Source: Melampsora larici-populina 98AG31 (taxonomy: Eukaryota; Basidiomycota; Pucciniomycetes; Pucciniales; Melampsoraceae). Taken from it: DNA of 64,000 nucleotides. Shown piece after piece: positions 33,466 to 46,032 of the stretch; within the stretch, counting starts at the first letter, position 1, and each line of letters opens with the position of its first letter. A model generated the notes under the pieces. That model worked only from the letters and a program-made list of their open reading frames with translations. It was not told the DNA's origin and searched no databases. Both the position numbers and the translations under genes were made by a program. The DNA lies in assembly GCF_000204055.1 (NCBI RefSeq), contig NW_006768790.1, positions 389,534 to 453,533 on the forward strand, given 5' to 3'.

Positions 33466-35170
33466 TGTGGAGAGCAACTTGCTTCTCTTTTTGTTTCGGT
33501 TCTTTTTTTTTTTATTCTCACGTATGGGCAGTTTTTTCTCAATCCTCTCACTTTTCATATTAGTTCAGCAAGCTCTTTTGGGTCTGATTACGCATCTTCA
33601 AAGAAGTACATCAACTAAACATTCAAGTTACAACAATTAGAAATAAAGAATCATATAAAAAAAAAAGGAAACAAAATCGAATCAAGAAGAAAGATCAAAA
33701 GAAGAAAGAGATTACAAAACAAGAGTTGGAAATTGATGAAAGGGTTCAAATCGAGAATGCATCAAGATAAATTCAAATTAATCAAATGAAATAAAAATTA
33801 AATTAACAAGCTTCAAACCCGGATCGATCAGTTTCCTAGGAAATCACTCAATCTAGACAAATAGATCAAAGAAATCAAAATTAAATAAATCGAATTGTAA
33901 ATTAAGTTAACAAGCTCAAAATCGAATCGATCGGGTTCCTAAGAAAGCATTCGATCTAGAAAAGAAATTGAAAAGAAATTTAATGAAATCAAATTTTAAA
34001 TTAATTGGCAAGTCTAGGAATCAAATTGATCGGATTCCTAGGAAAGCCGCTGTGTCTAGAAAGAGAATTAAAAAAAAGAAACAAATTTTAAATAAACAAA
34101 TTGAATTATTAGTAATAATACAAGTCTCGGAATCAAATCGGCTGGGTTACTAGAGGTTCTATCGATCTAGAAAGTAAGAAGTGAAAATATTAAAAGAAGA
34201 AAGTAAAAGAAGAAAGAAGTCAAATTAGTAATTAGGATTAGGTAAAACAGTAAAAAAGATGGGGGACAGAAAAAGAAGAGGAAAAAAAAAGGACGTACAA
34301 GTAAATTAAAGATCGAGTTGATGGATTTGAAACAGAGTAGGAGAGAGTGATGTAAGGGTTTTGATTTGAATAAAGTAGAAGAGGTGGCTGTGGAGGAATC
34401 GAGTATAAAGAGGAGAGTTGAAGGAGGTTGAAAGTCCGTTCGTGCATCGAGAGTTGTGTTAGTTTCTTTATTGAGTTAGTGCTTTATTAAAGGTGTTATT
34501 GAGTTAGAGTCTCTAATACCTTATAAGGGTATTAGATTTAATTTTTTTATAACAGTCAAGAATCCGTCGTGTGAAATTTGAGTGTGTGAAAGTCCTACCA
34601 GTGAAAGTGCTACAGTAGTTTTCTTCTGTTTTCATCAATTTTCAAGATATTAAACTAATTTTTTGGTAGTAAAATTAGTCGTTAAATTTATTTTAATTCA
34701 TCGCCGTTGGGAGAAGTTCAGATAACTTCTACTCCAGCATTAATATTAATATATTTCTATTTTTTTAATATAATTTTTTTTTCAAATCTCTATAAACATC
34801 TCAGTTGTGTATTTCGAAAGCAATTTTGACTGTGAAGCATAATTACATATTTGTGTAGTGTTGTGTTAGACTTTCTATAACCCTAGCTTAAACACTTTTT
34901 AGTGTTTAAGGGCCTTGGTGACCACTTAGTACAGTCGTTAGACTTGTCTGAGCTGTTTTGGACCAGGTTCGGTACTGATTTTATCAGTAGAAAGGATAAA
35001 ATAACATTATTACAGGTGTTGATTGTGTGTAGCAGGAAAGATTTGTTTAGAATTGTGCTCCTCTGCTTGAACTTTTGAGATTTCTAAAAGGTTGAGGGCA
35101 GCTTAACTGCATCTGTTGTACTTCCCTTCTCTCCGGCTCAGCCTACGCTACACTGCGTAGAAGTTCTACA
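33466..35170 (+). repeat. 5' LTR of the large retrotransposon
   Basis: 1705 bp, TG...CA ends. Nearly the same as 46033-47755. Differences include a duplicated 'atgggggacag' and an extra CCGG-rich block near the end, both present only in the 3' LTR. Confidence 0.9.
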
Positions 35171-35172
35171 TC

Positions 35173-35190
35173 TGGTGACTCCACTGGGGC
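35173..35190 (+). other. Primer-binding site
   Basis: TGGTGACTCCACTGGGGC, two bases after the LTR end. It starts with TGG, complementary to a tRNA CCA end, as expected for reverse-transcription priming. The tRNA was not identified. Confidence 0.75.
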
Positions 35191-35429
35191 CATTCGAAAC
35201 AACCTTTTTGGCTTCGCAGGTGCTTTTCCTTCAAAGTTTATTTCTTTCAAAGATCTCAAGATTTCAGTCAACCTTAATTATTCAAAACTTTAATTATTCA
35301 AATCTCAAGACTATCAAAGTTACTTTCATACAAGCTACTTAGTCTTACGCCTCAAATTCTTAAACTCATTGCAACAAATTACATCTCAACTTTACATCTC
35401 CGAATTTCATAAAACTCTTAATTCTCATC

Positions 35430-38210
35430 ATGTCATCTCAAATTCAAACTAGTCAAGGGACAGTCTCAAAGCCTTTGGAATTTACTGGAAGTAATAGTGG
35501 TAGTAGTGGAGGTCAAGAAGGATCAAAAAGGGGAGAGAAGATGTTATATAGGGATAAGGAGGAAAGTGGGGAAGATACAGATGATGATGGTACGGCAAAG
35601 GGTGTAAAATTAATTGTAGAAGAGAAAGTGTCAATGGACGAGGTAGAAGGAATGGTTAAAGAGGGGGGAATTACAATTCAAGAAGCAGAGGATTATTTGA
35701 AGGAAGCTCGACTTGAAGCAGAGAATATGGAAAGGGTATTGAAGATGTTGAAAGATGCAAAGTTAAAAGAGGCTAAGCAGGAAGAAAAGAAGGAAAAGAA
35801 GATCAAGAGTAAAACTAAAGGAAAAGGAAAAGGCAGAAAATATTACAGTGATAGTAGTAGTAGCAGTAGTAGCAAAGATAGCTCAAGTTCAGAGGATGAA
35901 AGTGAAGTAGAAATCAAGATGAAGAAGAGTAAAAAGAGTAAGAAGAAAGTTGTGAAGATTGAACCTCAAGATTTAGCATTACGGTTTGGTCGAGGCAATG
36001 ATGTTCAAAAATTTCTTAGGGACTTTGAGGTTGCTGCGGATGTAGATGGAGCTAGTGGTACGGACATGGCAAAACAAGTTTGTGCATTTGTGGATGGAAA
36101 GGACTTAAAGGAGGAAATCAAGAAGCTTAAAGGTTGGGGAGAAGGAGAGTGGGATTGGAAGTTATTAAAAATGGGAATGAAGGACCGGTATGCATCAATT
36201 TGAGAAGCGCCTAAGTACATGGTGGAAGACTTGAAGGAGTTAGCTTTGGATTGTGAAAGTAATGGCGGTATTGATTCAAAATTAGAATTTGAAGGTTTCA
36301 GACACAAGTTTGATAGTATACTAGGTTATCTCAAAAAATATGATTACATTGACTCTGAGGATGAGATATGTAATTATTATTATAGAGCATTTTCAGATGG
36401 TATGCAGAAGAAAATCAAGGAGAAGCTCAAGAGGGATGGAGATTTAAGAAAGACGAAGGATGGAAGGCACCGGTTGCCTGGGTGGAAGATACTTAAGAAG
36501 ACTATACATACGGTAGTTCAAGAAGAGGTGGAATTAGTCTTTGAAGAATTAAGAGGAAAGAAGGATGTAGAAATTAAGAAAGACGAAGAACTTGAGGAAA
36601 AAGTAGTACAGAAGGATAAAGAGAGAAGAGGATTGAAAATGGAAGGTTTAAATAAGAAGATTGGAGGAAAGTCGGCAGATGAAGCAACAATTAATGAATT
36701 AGTTAAGCAATTTGCGGCATGGAGTGCGCAGGGAATAAGTAGACCTTTGGCTATGAATACCAATAGACAAGTCCATGGAGGTTTCCAGAACAACTCATAC
36801 TCTGGACAACAAAACAATTACAGGCCACCTGCTCAAAACAGAGGAGGACCAGTACCACCATTCAATTCAGCTACTTATTTTAGAAACAATCAACAAGGTC
36901 AGCAACAAGGTCAGAATGGGGTTGGACAGAATTTCAACAATGGACCAGGTTTCAACAACAATAACAATGGTGGACAATATAGAAATTTCAGTACAAATAG
37001 AGGAAGAGGCGGTTTTAGTGCAAATAGAAGAGGATATGGTGGAAATCAAGGTGGAAGAGGAGGATACAATTCCAATTCTCAATGGAATACTTCAGCTGGC
37101 CAGTATCAAGGCAACAATGGAAACCAGCAACCAGCCAACGAACCATTTGGGCCAACTCCCAACAATGGGCCTCCTAGAGGAGAATTTCAACAGTCAACTT
37201 TTCGAGACGGTCCTTTGATGTGTTACTATTGTGCAAGAGAAGGTCATGGTCATAATAGATGTCCGGATAAACAAAGGGATATAAATGATGGATTTGTTAC
37301 TGAACATAATAACACTTACATATTATCAAATGGTGCAGTAATTAGGTGGGACAGTAGTAGACCCATTAGAACAGTAGTTGCAGATTATTCTTTACAAGTA
37401 GAGCAAGCAAAGATTGCAGCAAAGAATGGAGCAAATCAACATACTCCTCCGGCAGGAAAAGTTAAAGAAGCGGTAGTACCTGAAAAGACTGTAGTTACTG
37501 GTATATTAACTAAAGATGAAACTGGTGGATCTCAAATTAAGGAACTTAGAGCTAACTGTGGAGTATTAGAAGATTGGAAGGTTCCAGGAATTACAAGCAA
37601 AGGACTCAAGGCTGCAATGGCAGGAGCTGGTACAAAGATTTATGATGTTGAAGTTAAACGAGGAAGAGGAAGAGCTGAACCAGTCGAAGCACCCAAGAAA
37701 AAGAAGGTTTCAATAAGGAAAGAAGATGAACGTCAAGAAGATGATACCATGGAATTAGCAGAAGATGAAGATAGCAGCGATGACATACCTTTAGCAAAAT
37801 TAGACAGAAGAAAGAAACCAACGGTAGTAGCACCTAAAATTGAAAAGAAGGATATAATTAAGGGCAGGTTTGAAAGACCAGTAGAGAAAAGTTATGAGGG
37901 TGTTATGGATAATGTAGTAGCTAAAATAATGAAGACTAAGATAGAGGCAGAAGTTGGGGAATTATGTGCTATCTCACCAGCGTTGGCGGAACATGTCAAG
38001 AAGCAAGTTTCAAAACGGCGGGTTGTTATTCCTAGAATTATCAAACCTTTAAGAGCAGCAGCAGGAGGATTAGAAGAAGATGATTCAGCTTCAGATTCGG
38101 GAAGTGAGGCAGAGGATATTTTATATTCATGTCCTTTGGGTTATTTAGACATTATGTTAGGGGAAAAGAAGAAGAGGGTCAAGGCTTTGGTGGATTCAGG
38201 TTCTCAGATC
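35430..38210 (+). pseudogene. gag region with zinc knuckle (one in-frame TGA)
   Basis: Structural protein. Start ATG 35430 (MSSQIQTSQGTVSKP). The N-terminal part is Lys/Glu/Ser-rich and helical. The frame is continuous except for TGA at 36201-36203 (ASI-stop-EAPKYM). After a capsid-like middle comes an Asn/Gly/Gln-rich stretch (about 36770-37190), then the CCHC knuckle CYYCAREGHGHNRC near 37219-37260. A Lys/Glu-rich linker leads into the protease frame, which is reached in the same reading frame before a frameshift near 38210. Confidence 0.8.
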
Positions 38211-38670
38211 AGTGGCAGAAGAATTAGGCTTAACAGGAGTATTATCCATTAAGTCTGGTGTTAGAGGTATAGGTGGTCAAAGAACGGAGTTAGTAGGAAT
38301 TGGAGAAGCAATAGAGGTGGTGGTAGGAACTAGAGTACAAGGCGTAGCTCATTTTTGGGTAGCTAAGGAAAGTAAATGTCCGATCTTATTAGGACGGCCT
38401 TTTCTTATGGACTTCAGAGCAGGAATTGAATTTGGAAAGGCTATTGGGGAAAGGTTAACTTTACGGGATGAGCGAGGAATTTGGACAAGGTTTACTATAT
38501 GTCAGCCAGATGAAGGGGATTGGGAAAGGGAGCTAGACTTGGGGGAGAAGAGGACAACTTTGGTGGAAACTAACTTAGCTTCATTACATCAAGAGGTACA
38601 AGACGAGAATGCTGAAATAATTCCAAGTTATGTGGAAGAGGTTTCAGGTGAAGGAAAGTCTTTTTTGTAG
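38160..38670 (+). pseudogene. Retropepsin-like protease, frameshifted
   Basis: Active-site motif ALVDSGSQI is read in the gag frame near 38190-38213. The protein continues one frame over with AEELGLTG and the second conserved block CPILLGRPFLMDF (about 38377-38412). A small deletion near 38213 explains the shift. The frame ends with TAG at 38668-38670. Confidence 0.75.
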
Positions 38671-38687
38671 ATAATGTTGGTGGAGCA

Positions 38688-40540
38688 ATGGATGTTCAGT
38701 ATATATCAATTCCAAGTAACCTTGGACATCCATCACCAACTAAGGAGGAAACGGGGACTTGGTCGTGTACAAATAATTTCAACTCTTTCTCTCAAATTCA
38801 GTCTCAATCTCAATCTCAAGTTTATTATATTTCATCTTTGGTATCAAGGGAGGATGTGCAAGAAGGGAAGATAATGGAGGATAGCAGTTTTCATAATTTT
38901 AATCTCCATCCATCTTTCAGCTTTGCTTCAGCTTCTCTTTCTCAGTCTCATTTTTTAAGTCATGGTGTTCAATTGGAAGATTACGGAGGAAACATTCAGG
39001 AGCTAGATAGGGGTATCAAGGAAGGGTTATTAGAGGAAGAAGAATGGGAAACAATGCAGGCATTAAATCAAGGGTTTCATATAAGGCAGCAAGCAGAGAT
39101 TTGTGAACAATGGAAGAAAGGAGGATTATTATGTTTTACAAAGTACAAACCTGTAGCAAGAAAAATTTGACCAGTCAACGCAGCTATGCCACAAAATCTC
39201 AACCCACCTTTACAAAGACCGCCAATGTCAAGGAATCCTTATGAAACACCTCTGATAATGAATCCACCGGGATTTGTGGAAACAAAGAAGACAAAATTGG
39301 AACGTTTGAAAATGTGTAATTTTGGGCCTCAAGATTGGTTAAGTGATGAAGAATTGAAGTTGTTATTACACGTAGTGGTATTACGGGAAGGAGCAATTGC
39401 TTATTGTGAAGAAGAAAGAGGGGTTTTGAAGCATTCTTATGGTTTTCCTTATGCTATTCCAGTAGTAGATCATCAACCTTGGCAGAAAAAGCTATTCCAA
39501 TTCCGGCGGCCATCAAACCTGAATACATTGAATTAATAAGACAACGTCTAAGGACAGGATTATATGAACAATCCACATCTAGTTATTCAAGCCCAGTTTT
39601 TTGTGTCAAGAAGCAGGATGGAAAGTTACAAGTAGTTCACGACTTACAAGAATTGAACAAGGTTACAATCAAGGATGCAGGAATGCCTCCGGCACCAGAA
39701 GAATTTGTAGAATATTTTGCAGGAAGGTCATGTTATGGGTTAGGAGATATTATGGGAGGATATGATGAAAGGGAGTTAGCAGAATTCTCAAGGCCTTTAA
39801 CAACTTTCGAAACACCTTTAGGAAGATTTCAACTTACCAGATTACCTCAAGGTGCAACAAATTCAGTAGCAGTATATCAAGCTCAAATGATGTGGATCCT
39901 TCAAGATGAAATTCCACAGAACGTAGGTATCTTCATTGATGACGGCGGAATCAAAGGTCCTGATTCTACTTACAACAATGCAGTACTAGAAGAAAATCCT
40001 GGTATTAGGCGTTTCATTTGGGAATATGCAGTCACTTTAGAAAGAGTCTTGTTTAGAATTGAGGAAGTGGGACTTACAGTTTCAGGAAAGAAGTTTGCAG
40101 TTTGTGTTACGGCATTAGAAATTGTGGGACATGTGGTATGTAAAGAAGGCAGGACAATTTCAAGGAAGAAGAAAAACGAAATTCAGAATTGGCCTGTTCC
40201 TAGAAACACTACTGAGGTCTTGGGTTTTCTGGGGCTGTGTATTTACGTTAGAATGTTCATCAAGGATTTCTCAAAAATAGCAGCACCTATGAGAAGATTG
40301 ACTAGGAAAGATGTTGAATGGGACTGGAATGAAGAATGTCAGGAGGCTTTGGATATCTTAAAGAAGATTATAGGAGAAGACATTATGTTGAAAGGTTTAG
40401 AGTATGGAGAGGGAGCAGGTAAAATTATATTAGCAGTGGATTCAAGTCAAATAGCGGCAGGCGGAGTGTTGATGCAAGAAGATAAACAAGGAAAGGCAAG
40501 GCCGGTGTTTTATGAATCATTAGTCTTTTCACCAGTATAA
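38688..40540 (+). pseudogene. Reverse transcriptase region, interrupted
   Basis: The linker frame (38688-39170, then 39171-39478 after TGA at 39168-39170) runs into the RT frame after a shift near 39479. RT motifs: FCVKKQDGKLQVVHDLQELN, GLGDIMGGYDERE, TRLPQGATNS and the catalytic FIDDGG. Then come a thumb/connection region with EVLGFLGLCIYVRMFIKDFS and the start of RNase H (ILAVDSSQIAAGGVLMQE). It stops at TAA 40538-40540, in the same frame as the next ORF. The FIDD in place of YxDD and the DIMGGYDE block mark a lineage distinct from the chromodomain element at 52.7-59.4 kb. Confidence 0.85.
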
Positions 40541-42226
40541 TCAAGATACTCTCAACCAAAGTTAGAATTATGTGGAGTAGCAAGAATATTGAAGAAGTTT
40601 CAAAGTAAATTATGGGGTCAACATTTTGAACTTCAAGTAGATGCTAAATATTTGGTAGAAATGATTAACCGACCAACTCTACCAAATGCTCCAATGACCA
40701 GATGGGTTGCTTTTATTCAATTATTCTCCTTTGATATTATTCATAAATCAGGGAAGAACTTTGGTATGCCCGATGGACTTTCACGAAGACCAGTGGGGGA
40801 AGATTCTACCTTGGAGGGAGAGGATTTTGATGAAGAACAGAAGGACATTTCTCCATATGAAGGTTTTCCAGTCTCTACCAGAAATAATCAGGGTGAATAT
40901 CTACCTTGGACTCAAGAAGGATTATGGGCAAAACTTGAAGAATATTTGAAGAATTTTCAGAGGCCATCAAATTCTTCAGATAATGACTTCCAATGGATAC
41001 AACATAGATCAAAGACCTTCTTTATGGAGCGTGGAAGGTTAAAGAAAAAAGGGGTACCCTGCGGAAGATTGGTAGTTTCAAGGAAAGAAGGACAGGAAAT
41101 AGTTTTACAAAGGTTACACAAAGAGATGGGACATAGGGGAGTAGAAGAGACTTACAGAAGATGTTTAATTAGATTTTGGTGGCCGGAGATGAAGGAAGAT
41201 GTGCGGAAATGGGTGATGTCTTGTGAACCTTGTCAAAGAAGAAGTCCTAATACTCAAAAGGAAAGAGGTCATGCTACAGGGGAATCAACAGTATTTGGGC
41301 GGGTCAGTTTAGATGCAGTACATATTAAAACTAGTAAATTTGAGTATTTGATAGTAGCAAGGGATGATCTTTCAGGATGGGTAGAAGCCAAACCTTTACA
41401 AAAATTAACCTCAAAAGCAGTAGCAGACTTTATCTTAAAAGAATGGATTTGGAGGTATGGGGCGGTGAAGTATTTTACGGTAGATGGAGGACCAGAGTTT
41501 AAGGGAGAATTAAGAGAAGCGGTGAGGATGTCAGGATCAAAGTTGGGGGAGGCTACTGCCTACTGGCCACAAGGTGAAGGAATGGTGGAAAGAGGACATC
41601 AACCCTTGAAGAATACTTTGGTAAAAATGTGTGGTGAAGATGGAAGGAAGTGTGCAGAGAAATTACCTTTAGTGTTATTTTCAGATAGAATTTCAACCAA
41701 ACGGACAACGGGATTTTCACCTTATGAAGTTCTCTTTAATCAAAAGGCAATCTTACCAGTAGATGTTGAGGCAGGGACTTTCCTTGGGGTGGATTGGGAT
41801 AAGGTGACAACTAGAGAAGAATTATTAATGGCAAGAGTAGAACAGTTGGAACAGAAAGATGAAATGTTAAAAAAGGCTTATGGCAGAATGATGAAATCAA
41901 GGATGGAAGGTATTATATATTGGGATAGGAAAAATTCACATAGGTTAAGAGGGTCATTAGAAATAGGGGATTTGGTTTTAGTTTATAAAAAAAGTTTGGA
42001 ATCACAATGGGGCAAATTATTTAAAGATAGATGGAATGCACCTTATAGAGTGCGGGAACAATATCAAGGGGGATCTTATATTCTAGAAGAGTTGGACGGA
42101 ACAGTATTAAGCAGACGAGTGGCAGCAGAACATATCAAAAGATTTTTTCCAAGGGGTGTTTCAGAAGCGGCAAGGAAAGAAGATTTTCAAGAGGAGGAAT
42201 CAGGTAGTTCAGGTAGCTCAAATTAA
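40541..42226 (+). pseudogene. RNase H end and integrase
   Basis: Continues in frame from RT after one TAA. RNase H/tether: FIQLFSFDIIHKSGK and MPDGLSRRP. Integrase zinc domain HKEMGHRGVEETYRR...CEPCQRR (H-H-C-C). Catalytic triad: D in SLDAVHIKT, D in FTVDGGPEF, E in GEGMVERGHQ. The C-terminus has a GPY/F-like WNAPYRVREQ. The protein ends with a Ser-rich tail at 42226. No chromodomain is visible. The integrase itself has no stop. Confidence 0.85.
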
Positions 42227-44406
42227 AACTTAAAAATAAAAATAAAAACATCTCTTATATTCTCAAATTTTATTCTTTCTTGTGTTATATTTGTTTCTCT
42301 TTTCTTTGTTTCAGGTGGAGGACTGTATTTTTATAATGGATTGGTGGACTTAGTGATTGGTGGGGTGTATTAGGTTGGATTTCTTAGTTATCATTTTCTC
42401 TTTTTACTTTTCAGCGGTGTGGGATAGGAAGTTGAGGATGGTGGATGATGGCAGGAATGGATAGTTAATACAACAATCAAACATCAACATAAGTAGTGGG
42501 TACGGGGCGGGCATAACAATCATCAAATCAAAATTCAACATTCAAATTAATCAAGCTGAATATGGAATACTACTTCAAATCATTTTTTTTCTTTCTTTTT
42601 CTTTTTCTCTCGTTATATATACTTCAAATTATCAATTCAATAGCAGGGGGCACGGGATGGGTACAAGCACAAGTTACAATTAACACTAAATCAACTTCAA
42701 AATATCAATGGATTACTGCTATAAAGAAACTCTAATTCACTTCTCTCATTTTTTTTTCTTCTTTACACTCTTTTTTAAAAAAAATTAGCAAATCAATCAT
42801 TTTCAAGTCATATTTTATTCATCAAGTTTTTTTCCTTTTTTCTATCTTTTTCTTTTTATGGTGGTGGGATATGGCTAGTTGAGGATGGAGGATAGGCATG
42901 AATAGTCAACATCAATTACAAATTTACATTATATACAATTACAAATACATATTACAATCAAAATCACATAACAAATATATACAACAAAGAATATCAATCA
43001 AACACCATAAATTACATACAATTTATCATCATTATCAATATTAGGGTTCAAATTAGGAATATGTTTCTTTTTTTTCTTTTTCTGTTTTCTACGGGGGATT
43101 GGTCAGGAGAGATGAGAATGGAGGATTAGTTGGCTGGTAGGATAGTTAAAAACAAATCACAAGTGTAGTAGGGGGACTGCGGCGGGACTCAACAATTATT
43201 ACAATCAAGTCAAACAAATAAACAATACGGATTACTACTACATACAACAAATACAATCAAAAATTTACACATTACAATTATCAGATTACATACATTAAAA
43301 TTATTCAACTTATCATCTCATCAAATGTTATGGATATGTTTCTTTATTTTTTTCCTTTTCTTTTTTATGGTGGTTAGGTTGGGATAGATGAGGGTGTTGG
43401 ATTAGCTGGCAGGTATGAGAATATCAGTGTTTTATTTTACATCAAATCAAATTATCAAATTAATCATAATTAAAATTACATCAATTGGAGTCTGTAGTAG
43501 GGGGTTTGGGGAGAGGCTGCACATTATCATAAAAAAATCAAGGCGGCAATAAATTACAATACAACAATTAAATGGTTACTACTACAGCATACATCTTTTA
43601 AAAATTTTTCTTTTCTCTTTTTTCCTTTTTTTTTGTTTTCTATGGGGACGTGACTGGTGTGTTGGGGGTGTTGGATTTTGGCAAAGGGTTTTATCATCAA
43701 AACAACTTATGAAGAGAAGCTCAAAAATTTAAACATTAAAAATTACTCATTACTAGAAAACTTGGTACTTATTATTGGATATTGGAATGCTAATTCAAGG
43801 CAGAAGAACAAAACTTTAGTCAAACAGATGCAAACTTACGGAAGACTTAAAATTAACTTAGACTTTGAAGAATACTTAGAGGAATGAATTCTTGTGAGAT
43901 TGTTGAAAATTATATTGTCAAGGCCTAGGATAATGGTTACTTGGATTATTTAGAAGTTTTTTTTTTAGTTTGAATTATGGGAATAAGAATCATTATCGAA
44001 GAAATTTAATAAGTTGAAGTTTAATATTTTGAATGAAGAAATTAGTGGAAGATTGATTAAAGTTTAGTAGGAAGTGAAGAATTAGTATGAAGGTGGATAA
44101 TACTCAGAATCAAAGTTTGGAAGAGTGGTAATTTTCAATTTAAGTTGGGGGAGGCTACTCACGATTTAAGTTATACACAACACTAGCAAAAAATTTCATT
44201 ATTACTCAAGATTTTTTCTGAAAAGGGTTTTGACAACACATTATACAAAGATTTTTTTGAGGATTTTAAAAATTAAGTAAAGGGCGGTGAACAAAAGACT
44301 ACATCAGGAAGAAAAAAAAACAAAAAAAAACAAGAGAATATATGTATGAGCACGTTTCTTTCCTTTCTCTTCAGCAGAAAATTTCAGATTATCTTCAGCA
44401 ACTTCA
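42227..44406. repeat. Degenerate tandem array behind pol
   Basis: From about 42300 to 43690, a unit recurs about five times at 200-450-bp spacing. A pyrimidine run (ttctttttctttt) is followed by a G-rich phrase (for example atggtggtgggat, then gatggaggat and atagtcaa), and between these lies a second G-rich phrase (agtagggggac-type). The rest is A/T-rich with 'atcaaatcaa'-like sequence. A small open frame (43657-43887) is not supported. 'aagttgggggaggctact' near 44142-44159 also occurs inside integrase (41540-41557) and resembles the polypurine tract. Confidence 0.6.
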
Positions 44407-45507
44407 TCAGGGAGGAAATCCAGTAGTTATACCATCATAATGAGGAGGACGAAGTTCAGGACGAGGATGGGCTCTATAGACAGCATCAAGAGCTACTATA
44501 TTCTTGATAGCCTTCACAAGATTAAGTCTGGCAGTCACTTCAACTGGAACATTAGAGGTATAATTTTTCCAATGGGAAGAAAGAAGATTAAAAATTGTTT
44601 CAGTTAAAGCTATGGTGGGATCTCGAGGACTTATCATCTTGGGAATACCACCAACTTGCATGAACTCTTCAGTTTGTGATAACTTTCTACCAAACCATAT
44701 ACTTGTGTAAAGATCTTTAAATTCAGCTTCGAAGGCGTCAATTCCGTCTCTAGTAATTGAAGGATAGGTGATGGGTGTACTTGGTTCAGTTGAAGAAGAA
44801 TCATTTGGAATTGAAGTTGAAGGAACCGGTGCAGAAGTTGGATTTACAGTTTTTTCAGGAGTAGAGACGAAAGGGTGGTTAAATTCAGGAAGAGGTGATG
44901 CAGGAGGTTTTTCAATTAAATCTTCAACAGTAGTGTTCAGGTTAGGTTTAACATCAACTGGTGAATCAGGAACAATGATAGGAGAAGGCTTGCAAGGAAA
45001 GAAGTGTTGATGTTGAAAAGTTTTTTTAAGTTTTGATCTTTTATTTTGATTTTTAGTGTTTGTTTTATGAATGAAGTTCTTTTGAGTTTTAGGTGGTGAA
45101 AAATTAAAAGTAGAAGAGATGGCAGGTGGAGAAGGAGGTGAAGCTGGGGTGTTGAAGGACTTAGGCGGAGATGGGAATGGAGGAGGTGTGTTGTTGGGTG
45201 TATGAATTGATTCAGGAGGTGTGGTGATAGGTGGAGTCTTGATGCGAGGAGTAGTACAGGATGTGGAGGCTACAGGTGGAGCAGTAGGGGTGTGTTGAGG
45301 TGGTAAAGGTGCATTTCCTTGGTTGTTCCAGAGACAAACATCGGCCATCCATTGCGCTCGAAGCTTAGGATCACTGGGTTTATCAGGTTTACACACCCAA
45401 GAATTGATGCGAAGACGTTGTTCAGAATCAGTTTTGGTCTCGGGAGGGTGTCCATATGAGCTGGACTTCGATTCCGAGGGAATTTCGGGTGGAGGAGTAG
45501 GTGTGGT
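44407..45507 (-). CDS. Long antisense ORF inside the retrotransposon
   Basis: Open from just after a TGA (45508-45510) to the stop at 44407, about 366 codons, on the strand opposite gag-pol. There is no ATG near the beginning (the first usable one may be MADVCLWNNQ, about 45350), so an upstream exon or a CGA to TGA loss is possible. The N-terminal two thirds are Pro/Ser/Thr-rich and low complexity (TPPPEIPSES, FPSPPKSFNTPASPPSPP). The C-terminal third looks folded (YTSIWFGRKLSQTEEFMQVG, FNLLSSHWKNYTS, NLVKAIKNIVALDAVYRAHP). Not recognised. Antisense extra genes between pol and the 3' LTR are known in some plant Ty3/gypsy lineages, so this could be an accessory gene of the element. Confidence 0.5.
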   Translation of the reverse strand, partial: TTPTPPPEIPSESKSSSYGHPPETKTDSEQRLRINSWVCKPDKPSDPKLRAQWMADVCLWNNQGNAPLPPQHTPTAPPVASTSCTTPRIKTPPITTPPESIHTPNNTPPPFPSPPKSFNTPASPPSPPAISSTFNFSPPKTQKNFIHKTNTKNQNKRSKLKKTFQHQHFFPCKPSPIIVPDSPVDVKPNLNTTVEDLIEKPPASPLPEFNHPFVSTPEKTVNPTSAPVPSTSIPNDSSSTEPSTPITYPSITRDGIDAFEAEFKDLYTSIWFGRKLSQTEEFMQVGGIPKMISPRDPTIALTETIFNLLSSHWKNYTSNVPVEVTARLNLVKAIKNIVALDAVYRAHPRPELRPPHYDGITTGFPP

Positions 45508-45510
45508 TCA

Positions 45511-46020
45511 TTCTGAAGAGGAATGATGGAGATTTAGTTTGATTACGCTATGTAGAAGGATCTTTATAAATTGAACTCTTACCACAGTGGATCTCGTGTT
45601 GATCGCATCGGTCGCACTGGTATCGATCCCTCAACAGTTGCGAATCAACAATATCTCAGGTACAGGATGCTCCAGCGGTAACACAGTTTACACACGAGGT
45701 CGGATGTCCAGTAGGATGCATGTTCAATTATACTTCAAAAATCTAATCAACCAGTCCAGATGTATCATTAGTCAGCATTGGAAGAAATCAGCGAGCATGA
45801 AGACTTGATAGATGGAGAAGTGTTATCACCTACGAGTCTCAAATCAGAATTTGATTGGATCGACTTGTAAACGAGTTTAGAAAGCGAGTTAGATGCGTGG
45901 GCTTTGAATCGATGAAAGAGATGAATATCAACTGCAGTCTTTGGGTTTTCTTTTACGGTGAAGGAAAAGAGGGAAATTTGTTGTTAAACAGTCACTTTAG
46001 GTATCTGAGGACAGATACGA
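45511..46020. other. Non-coding stretch before the 3' LTR
   Basis: About 0.5 kb with no supported gene. It would hold the promoter of the antisense ORF if that is transcribed. Confidence 0.35.
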
Positions 46021-46032
46021 GTTGGGGGAGGA
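46021..46032 (+). other. Polypurine tract
   Basis: GTTGGGGGAGGA directly abuts the TG of the 3' LTR, the position of the plus-strand primer in LTR retrotransposons. Confidence 0.75.
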
